Positions 18,886 through 23,466 of a stretch of 23,466 nt of DNA are shown here, piece by piece; within the stretch, counting starts at the first letter, position 1; each line of letters starts with the position of its first letter. The translations under genes and the position numbers were made by a program. The DNA lies in assembly GCA_900208305.1 (NCBI GenBank), contig OAPG01000045.1:1-23466 (forward strand), in the 5' to 3' direction. The DNA comes from Melanopsichium pennsylvanicum. Taxonomy: Eukaryota; Basidiomycota; Ustilaginomycetes; Ustilaginales. The notes under the pieces are model-generated. The model searched no databases. It was not told the DNA's origin and was given only the letters and a program-made list of their open reading frames with translations.

Positions 18886-18990
18886 TCGTTACATAGTAAC
18901 TTTTTTTATTTGATATAAAAATTTTCATTTTTATTGGCGCGGTCTGTGTAAATATGGTTAGTATAAGAATAGAAAAAAGTAAATATATAA

Positions 18991-19063
18991 AGTACTTTAG
19001 TGTAAAGGTGGCACAGCAGACTCATGTCCTGCTAGACCAGTGTTCGAATCCTGGAATGTACTC
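18991..19063 (+). tRNA. trnM: tRNA-Met (CAU), right copy
   Basis: Cloverleaf with D arm GTGT/GCAC and anticodon loop CTCATGT (anticodon CAT). The acceptor stem has a T-T mismatch at the sixth pair and the T stem closes as CCAG(T)G/CCTGG with a bulged T. Exact ends are uncertain by a base. Elongator, initiator or Ile-type CAU use cannot be told apart here. Confidence 0.85.
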
Positions 19064-19113
19064 AATTAATAATTATCGCCGGGTTATTTAAAAAGGAATT
19101 AATTTATGGGTAT

Positions 19114-19134
19114 GGGGCCCGCCCGTAGGGCCCC
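19114..19134. repeat. Strong G+C hairpin GGGGCCC/GGGCCCC (right)
   Basis: Perfect seven-pair all-G+C stem around the loop GCCCGTA, 50 bases after trnM. It could be a cluster insertion or an RNA-processing or termination structure. Confidence 0.9.
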
Positions 19135-19183
19135 TAAATTCTTATCCATTTTTTTTTTTTAGGAATTAAATTTAATAGCGCTT

Positions 19184-19202
19184 ATAAAATATTAGATTTT
19201 AT
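19184..19202. repeat. A+T hairpin ATAAAAT-ATTAG-ATTTTAT (right)
   Basis: Same seven-pair stem with loop ATTAG, preceded by AGCGCTT, between trnM and trnE. Confidence 0.85.
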
Positions 19203-19518
19203 TAGCCTTGTATTTAAAATTCTATTCTAAAAAAATCAAAATGTTCCATTTTTATCGGCCAGCGCATAAAATTTTATCGCTATTTTAATAACATATAGTT
19301 GAATATATAGATATTCTATCATACTTTATTACTCTGTATATCATAATGCTTGTGTTTGTATAGTCCTAATAAAATTACTAGCGGTTAAAAATAAAACAGC
19401 GCTTACACGCGACCTTGAAAATAAGAGATTTTATAGTCACTACTTTATAAATTGTGATTCATTTTCTCTACTAATAAATCTGGATGGTTACAAATTTATG
19501 TATATATATATAGGTATA

Positions 19519-19589
19519 GGTCTCTTAGTTTAAAGGTAAAACAGTAGATCTTCATTTTACTAATAGGAGTTCGATTCTCCTAGAGATCA
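19519..19589 (+). tRNA. trnE: tRNA-Glu (UUC), right copy
   Basis: Acceptor GGTCTCT/AGAGATC, D arm GTTT/AAAC, anticodon stem GTAGA/TTTAC, T arm GGAG-TTCGATT-CTCC. The seven-base loop is TCTTCAT, giving anticodon TTC but a C at position 33, where T is nearly universal. Shifting the loop to give a TCA (Trp) anticodon breaks the stem. Confidence 0.85.
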
Positions 19590-19729
19590 GTAGGTTTAGA
19601 TCTACTACTGCCCGCCTATTAAAATAAAAAGTAGTTTTATACTATTATAATAAAATTCGCTACTAAATCTATAAATTAATATATAATAATTAGGAAATAA
19701 ATGACTGCGGATTTACTAGCGGTAAAAAT

Positions 19730-19800
19730 GTCGACTTAGTTTAGTGGTAGAATAGGTAACTTGTAATTACTTGACACTAGTTCGATTCTAGTAGTCGGCA
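19730..19800 (+). tRNA. trnT: tRNA-Thr (UGU), right copy
   Basis: Acceptor GTCGACT/AGTCGGC, anticodon stem GGTAA/TTACT, loop CTTGTAA (anticodon TGT), T loop TTCGATT, discriminator A. All arms pair well. Confidence 0.95.
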
Positions 19801-19851
19801 AAAATACTGTAAATAATAGAAAATACTATACAGCCCAATAAAATAGGATAT

Positions 19852-19883
19852 TTGCGCTTGCGCTGCGCTTGCGCGCGGGCGGT
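19852..19883 (+). repeat. G+C double-hairpin cluster, copy 4 right
   Basis: Double hairpin with tail GCGGGCGGT, between trnT and trnP, directly after an AATAAAATAGGATAT stretch. Confidence 0.9.
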
Positions 19884-20090
19884 ATTTGAATATATATATA
19901 ATCTTATTATATTCAAATAATTCAACTTGTGTCTGGAAAAGTTATTTGTTAGTTCATATTATAAATAAATAAGCTATATACATTAATAGAAATAATAATA
20001 AAATAGTTGTAGTAGTATCAGTATAAAACGTATTAAAGGTGCTATAGAAAACGATTAATTATAGTGATTATCTATTTATAGGCGCGGTAG

Positions 20091-20148
20091 AAAATAAAAA
20101 TAAAAATAAAAATAAAAATAAAAATAAAAATAAAAACAAAAACAAAAA
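20091..20148. repeat. (AAAAAT)n hexanucleotide tandem repeat (right)
   Basis: AAAAT, six AAAAAT units, then two AAAAAC units. The left arm has one unit shortened by a base. Confidence 0.94.
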
Positions 20149-20188
20149 TTTTGTTGTTTTCTTGCGCATACTTTTTAATAAAATCTTC

Positions 20189-20227
20189 GCCTACGGCTGC
20201 ATACGGCTGCCTACGGCTGCCTACGGC
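20189..20227. repeat. G+C-rich decamer tandem repeat (right)
   Basis: Four units of about GCCTACGGCT (complement GCCGTAGGCA), one with a single change (GCATACGGCT). It is unusually G+C-rich for this DNA and lies 40 bases from the (AAAAAT)n repeat. Confidence 0.92.
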
Positions 20228-20324
20228 TTTGTTCTTTTTTCTCCCGAAAAAAAGTAGCCCTAAAAGTATTCTATTTTTATAAGCCCACTATAATTATCAA
20301 GTTATTTTTTATAAATAGGGAATG

Positions 20325-20348
20325 TAGGATGTCATCTAAAGGAAATAC
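20325..20348 (+). pseudogene. Truncated tRNA-Pro 5' fragment (right copy)
   Basis: TAGGATGTC-TCTAAAGGAAA repeats the first 24 bases of trnP (20494-20517) with two substitutions: the acceptor 5' strand and D arm only. No matching anticodon or T arm follows; an ATAAAAT...ATTTTAT hairpin (20361-20379) begins 12 bases later. Confidence 0.85.
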
Positions 20349-20360
20349 ATCATTGCCCTG

Positions 20361-20379
20361 ATAAAATATTAGATTTTAT
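20361..20379. repeat. A+T hairpin ATAAAAT-ATTAG-ATTTTAT (right, second)
   Basis: Identical 19-mer to 19184-19202, adjacent to the truncated trnP fragment. Confidence 0.85.
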
Positions 20380-20493
20380 CCCCGGTTTATAAAATTCTTC
20401 GATTTTAGTAGGTAATGAGAATGGTTGAAAAAAAACAAAAATAGTTACACTAGTAAATACTATATTAGTATGAAAATAAGAATACTAGTAAAG

Positions 20494-20564
20494 TAGGATG
20501 TCGTCTAAAGGAAAGACTTCCTCTTTTGGTGGGGAAAATAGTTGTTCGATTCAACTCATCCTAG
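20494..20564 (+). tRNA. trnP: tRNA-Pro (UGG), right copy
   Basis: Acceptor TAGGATG/CATCCTA, anticodon stem TCCTC/GGGGA, loop TTTTGGT (anticodon TGG), T arm AGTTG-TTCGATT-CAACT. The genome-encoded discriminator would be G. A truncated copy of its 5' part lies 170 bases upstream. Confidence 0.93.
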
Positions 20565-20572
20565 AAAATATA

Positions 20573-20646
20573 TGAAGATAGTAGGGCTCGAACCTACGAC
20601 GTCGATATTAAAAGTATCGCACTCTAACCAACTGAGTTATACCTTC
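20573..20646 (-). tRNA. trnK: tRNA-Lys (UUU), right copy
   Basis: Mirror of 2886-2959. It lies antisense between trnP (8 bases away) and trnS (18 bases away), which would require either two-strand transcription or a separate promoter. Confidence 0.96.
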
Positions 20647-20664
20647 TTTATATAGGTTACTTAT

Positions 20665-20753
20665 GGACAAACCGCTATTGGCGAGGTGTAGGCGATTGCT
20701 AATTGTCTGGAATATAAAAAACTTCCTTAGGAGTTCGAATCTCCTTTTGTCCG
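20665..20753 (+). tRNA. trnS: tRNA-Ser (GCU), right copy
   Basis: Acceptor GGACAAA/TTTGTCC, anticodon stem GGCGA/TTGTC, loop TTGCTAA (anticodon GCT), a long variable arm of about 20 bases as expected for class II serine tRNA, and T arm GGAG-TTCGAAT-CTCC. Confidence 0.94.
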
Positions 20754-20971
20754 TGTAATTATATACCTATATATAGGTATACCAAAATTAAGTAAATACG
20801 GGATACTTTTTTGACAAGAGCATTTAAAGTACTAATGCCAATGGAGCTGATTGTAAATAGTATGACATTCTGTAACGATTCTTGTAATTTTGTCGGAGAT
20901 ATTTCGAAAGATATTTTTGCAATTTTTCTAAAAAAGAATATACACAAGCAGTACTAATATGTTAAGTACTT

Positions 20972-21211
20972 ATGTTTGTATTTATTTTTTACAACATTTC
21001 TATTGGAGCAAAACATTGTTACAGTATAGGTGGAATTACAGGAACTATAAACAAAATTACTTATGCTATGCTTAAACTAATTATGTCGCCTATTCCTATT
21101 TTTTTTTTGTTTGTTTTTTTTTTAATTCTATATGTAATTTGGATGCTACTTAATCTCATCTTTATTGCTGAAGCTGTATATCGTGCAGAGGAAACAATAA
21201 AAAATATGTAA
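20972..21211 (+). CDS. Small hydrophobic ORF, unknown (right copy)
   Basis: 79 codons from ATG. Residues about 38-70 form a strong membrane stretch (PIPIFFLFVFFLILYVIW...), followed by a short acidic and basic tail (AEAVYRAEET). Codon use differs from nad4: TTG, TTA and several ATA codons occur. The membrane stretch and acidic tail loosely resemble residues 56-90 of the nad1-fused tail, and the neighbouring decayed ORF resembles the rest of that tail, so this may be the broken front end of a related gene. I do not recognise a family, and expression is doubtful. Confidence 0.4.
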   Translation: MFVFIFYNISIGAKHCYSIGGITGTINKITYAMLKLIMSPIPIFFLFVFFLILYVIWMLLNLIFIAEAVYRAEETIKNM

Positions 21212-21292
21212 ATTAGTTCTAGTTCAACAGGAATAAAAGTACCTAACGAAAAGTTTTTTTTGTTTTTGTTTTTTTATGAGAAAATTTATGAG

Positions 21293-21937
21293 ATGACTAA
21301 AGAACTGGCACCACAATCAAATCAGGATACAACAGGTGCTGCGATTGCAGAGGTGTCAAGTGCTTTTACTAAATATACAGTTTATAATGTACCTGTAGAT
21401 TATCTAATACCATCTACGATACCATTTCTTATTAATAAGCTATGGTCTTCCTCTTCACCACGAGGACTAGGATATAAATTTTAGGGTACTGCACTAGGTT
21501 ATACAGCACTATTTTGATGGTCAGCGGTTTCTTAACCGAAGTGTGATTCTTTAGGGATACGGCTCGCTATATTAATAACAAATTTATACTACAGAGCCAT
21601 ATATATATACTAACAGTGCTAACAAGCTGATTACACCTAAGCCAGATATCAATACAGATAATAATACTGATAACAGTAACAATAGTAATACCAGTTACAG
21701 TATCCACTCTCCTCTAGAAGATTCAACTAGTTTTCTAGATTCTATTTATTCGTTTCTGCTAAATTGGATGGAATCGAATGACAGTAATCGACTACCATCT
21801 AATAGAGATGTAGATGTACTTGATTTCTTTTGCGCTTGCGCGCGGCTTTCTTTTTTACGATTCTAAATTTTGTAGTTTATATTATAGCAACAGCAGGATT
21901 ATATTTTCTAATTTGTAGTTTTATGCTATATTCTTAA
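21293..21937 (+). pseudogene. Decayed SPLE-motif membrane ORF, split by G+C cluster (right copy)
   Basis: Starting at ATG 21293 (MTKELAPQSN) it reads to TAG 21482, then has further stops. An open frame from 21579 gives a Asn/Thr/Ser-rich stretch and HSPLEDSTSFLDSIYSFLL (SPLE at 21708-21719), then RLPSNRDVDVLDF. At 21830-21845 a 16-base G+C hairpin cluster interrupts the frame; beyond it a different frame resumes with FTILNFVVYIIATAGLYFLI to TAA at 21935-21937. The order (N/S/T-rich region, SPLE, SIFD/SFLD-like stretch, R-x-P, DVL, membrane helix) parallels residues 195-276 of the nad1-fused tail, so I call the two paralogous. Function unknown. From memory only, SPLE motifs before C-terminal membrane helices occur in unassigned fungal mitochondrial ORFs. 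Confidence 0.65.
21830..21845 (+). repeat. G+C single-hairpin cluster inside decayed ORF, right
   Basis: TTGCGCTTGCGCGCGG: one hairpin and part of the tail of the family consensus. It interrupts the SPLE-motif ORF between DVLDF and FTILNF, so it is very likely an insertion. Confidence 0.88.
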
Positions 21938-22021
21938 AATTATTTTAGTAAAATTAGTACATCATCGGTAAGTGAACTAAAAGAGAGTGAAGCTAATTAA
22001 TCAGAATATAGTTAATGGCTA

Positions 22022-22383
22022 ATGCTAAATCTTATTTCAATTAACAAAGTAGTTCTTATTTTTCTGTTTATTGTTCTCCTAGTATCTAGTCTATGTCTTT
22101 ACATTTATTACCCTATTTTTTCTGATATTGCTAACGAGTTTAATAATGCACTAAAAGCGCTATACAATCTTTTCTACAGATGCTTGTGTTCGATATGTTA
22201 TTGTTAATAATCCTGTACAAATTTACCAAAAAGGGATTTAAAATCGTACTACTATGTTTTATTGGTATTTATCGAGTATATTTTACTTATCCGCCCACTA
22301 AAATAGAATACGCGCACGTCCGCTATTGGACTATTTGTGAAAAAGTCAAGTGGTTTTATTATAAACCTAGTCCTAATCGGTGA
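22022..22383 (+). pseudogene. Frameshifted copy of the 120-codon hydrophobic ORF (right arm)
   Basis: Same sequence as minus-strand 1146-1508 but with two Ts at 22198-22199 where the left arm has three, so the frame stops at 22205-22207 after 61 codons; the rest continues in another frame from 22180. This is the clearest coding difference between arms, and may be either real or a homopolymer sequencing error. Confidence 0.5.
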
Positions 22384-22624
22384 TCTTTCTACAGGAATTA
22401 TTATAAATATTGAAATGTTTAACGCATATAATACTGTTGTTAAACTAGTATTTTATTCTCTACTTATTCTAGTAATTTCATTTGCAATTCAATCTATTCT
22501 TAGTTATTTTACTAAAGGACAGTTTATCTTCAGTAAACAGGTCGGTATTTGTATTTGTATTTGTATTTGTATTTGTATTTGTATTTGTATTTGTATTTGT
22601 ATTTGTATTTGTATTTGTACATAA
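22337..22624 (+). pseudogene. Hydrophobic fragment running into (TATTTG)n repeat (right arm)
   Basis: From GTG 22337 the frame gives FIINLVLIGDLSTGIIINIE and VVKLVFYSLLILVISFAIQ, a plausible membrane segment with host-like CTA codons, and then an artificial Ile-Cys repeat encoded by the hexamer. In the left arm one additional T (A run 1019-1023) stops the frame before the repeat. I regard this as the remains of a membrane ORF, perhaps the end of the one starting at 22022, not as an expressed gene. Confidence 0.35.
22546..22618. repeat. (TATTTG)n hexanucleotide tandem repeat (right)
   Basis: About 12 perfect units of TATTTG. A hexamer repeat keeps every frame open, so ORFs crossing it are artefactually long on both strands. 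Confidence 0.95.
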
Positions 22625-23315
22625 AATACCACAAATTATATTGATAAACAAAAATATCAACAATGATAATAGCTATAAATTTATGTACTATAATATTTTT
22701 TTAATAATAATTAAAATCATTTCATCAATGGCGGTGTATTTTAAGGTATTCTATTCCTTTTTACACACTATATACCAGGAGATGAATACTATCTTTGTTC
22801 CTTAATTATTTATCAAACTTTAATTTACCCCCTTAAGAAATAAAATAGAATATTTTAATTGGCGCCTACTTTTTTTAAGAAGGGGAAAAAAGAAAAGGAT
22901 TTCAAACATCTTTTCCGGAGCTTATCTTATAAAATTTCACATACAATTCTAATTATCCTATTCATAATTTGTACCATGTATTAGGAATTTTAAAAGAATT
23001 TACCGTTCATATAATTACTAGTTTTATTACTAGATATATGTATTTCTCTTCTCATTTTTTATAATAGCGAGTTATAAAGGGATACAAGATATTTTCATAT
23101 TGAATAGAAGGCATAGTATAGTTATTTAGTGTACTACCTTTGCACTACTTTTTAATTTAGTAGTAAAAAAAGAGTTCTTTTTTATATAAGTTCGAGTGAA
23201 TATTCTATTTTTGTGTTTACTATTACTATAAAAAATAGACTATTTTATTGACACATTATAGTTTCTTTATATTATTCTATTTTATTTACTATATAGGTAT
23301 AGTCTTATGAAATTT
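22625..23315. other. Noncoding stretch before trnA (right)
   Basis: A+T-rich. I see one hairpin-like AAAAT-AGAAT-ATTTT followed by TGGCGCC near 22845-22865, homopolymer runs, and no gene. Confidence 0.55.
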
Positions 23316-23389
23316 GGGGAGATATTACAATTGGTTAGTATACTTCCTTTGCAAGGATGCTGATGCAGGTTCGAGTCCTGTTCTCTCCA
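23316..23389 (+). tRNA. trnA: tRNA-Ala (UGC), right copy
   Basis: Acceptor GGGGAGA/TCTCTCC, anticodon stem CTTCC/GGATG with one T-T mismatch, loop TTTGCAA (anticodon TGC), T arm CAGG-TTCGAGT-CCTG, discriminator A. Confidence 0.94.
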
Positions 23390-23466
23390 AAAATATCTAT
23401 TATTAAAAGTACTAAAAAAATGCGTAGCATTTTTAAACCCTTTTTCTGGTTCATATAAATTACAAT

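Larger units (their letters stand above)
19064..19518. other. Intergenic, trnM to trnE (right)
   Basis: Contains the GGGGCCC hairpin, a 12-base T run (19149-19160), an A+T hairpin, and the palindrome ATAAAATTTTAT near 19265. No gene seen. Confidence 0.6.
19801..20493. other. Intergenic, trnT to trnP (right), repeat-rich
   Basis: Carries double-hairpin copy 4, the (AAAAAT)n repeat, the decamer repeat, the truncated trnP fragment and an A+T hairpin. No gene seen. Confidence 0.65.
11792..23466. repeat. Right arm of giant inverted repeat (palindrome)
   Basis: Reverse-complement partner of 65-11739. Genes read left to right here (nad2, nad3, nad4, nad1 part, most tRNAs on the + strand). Innermost difference is at 11803 (A; the left arm position 11728 predicts C), which changes one nad2 residue from Ser (left) to Tyr (right). 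The match continues to the last base of the window. Confidence 0.97.

Noticed and set aside
20759..20947. 62-codon minus-strand ORF next to trnS
   Set aside because: Short, no motif, unusual codon use (TTA, ATA), and no supporting context. Mirror 2585-2773 likewise.
22478..22805. ORFs with Phe-Val, Asn-Thr or Ile-Cys repeats
   Set aside because: Produced by the (TATTTG)n hexamer, which is open in every frame; no conserved domain.

Overview
The window looks like mitochondrial DNA of a fungus. It is A+T-rich, carries only complex I genes (nad1 5' part, nad2, nad3, nad4) and tRNA genes, and is dotted with short G+C-rich hairpin clusters. nad2 and nad3 overlap by one base, as is common in fungal mtDNA. 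The G+C double-hairpin clusters and the gene-hybridising endonuclease element in nad3 are reminiscent of zoosporic (chytrid or blastocladialean) mtDNA, but that placement is a guess; no rRNA, cox or cob gene is present to test it.

The dominant feature is one near-perfect giant palindrome. Position x on the left arm pairs with about 23531-x on the right arm. The arms run from base 65 to 11739 and from 11792 to the window end, separated by a 52-base non-palindromic spacer lying exactly at the 5' end of two head-to-head nad2 copies. Everything else is therefore present twice. Moving outward from the centre, each arm has nad2, nad3 (hybrid, 239 aa), broken GIY-YIG endonuclease, displaced nad3 3' end, G+C cluster zone, nad4, a chimeric nad1 5' part, trnM, trnE, trnT, trnP, trnK (opposite strand), trnS(GCU), small hydrophobic ORFs and a decayed SPLE-motif membrane ORF, a (TATTTG)n repeat, and trnA near the window ends. 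From about 3.6 kb to 11.7 kb the arms agree in spacing, and their ORFs are identical in protein sequence. The outer 3.5 kb shows several single-base homopolymer differences, one of which breaks an ORF in the right arm only.

Two gene structures stand out. nad3 appears to have had its last third replaced by an incoming element that brought its own nad3 C-terminus and a GIY-YIG endonuclease; the original nad3 end survives as a decayed remnant downstream. nad1 is normal for about 55 codons and then continues in frame into about 280 codons of a membrane protein that is not nad1. A decayed relative of that tail lies in the outer part of each arm and is split by a G+C cluster.

nad1, nad2, nad3 and nad4 products would be membrane-arm subunits of respiratory complex I (proton-pumping NADH:ubiquinone oxidoreductase) in the inner mitochondrial membrane. 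In nad4, which I read codon by codon, there is no TTA, AGA/AGG, ATA or TGA codon; foreign tails and decayed ORFs do use several of these. Whether the palindrome is a real molecule (inverted repeat or hairpin-ended linear mtDNA) or a fold-back assembly artefact cannot be settled from sequence alone.
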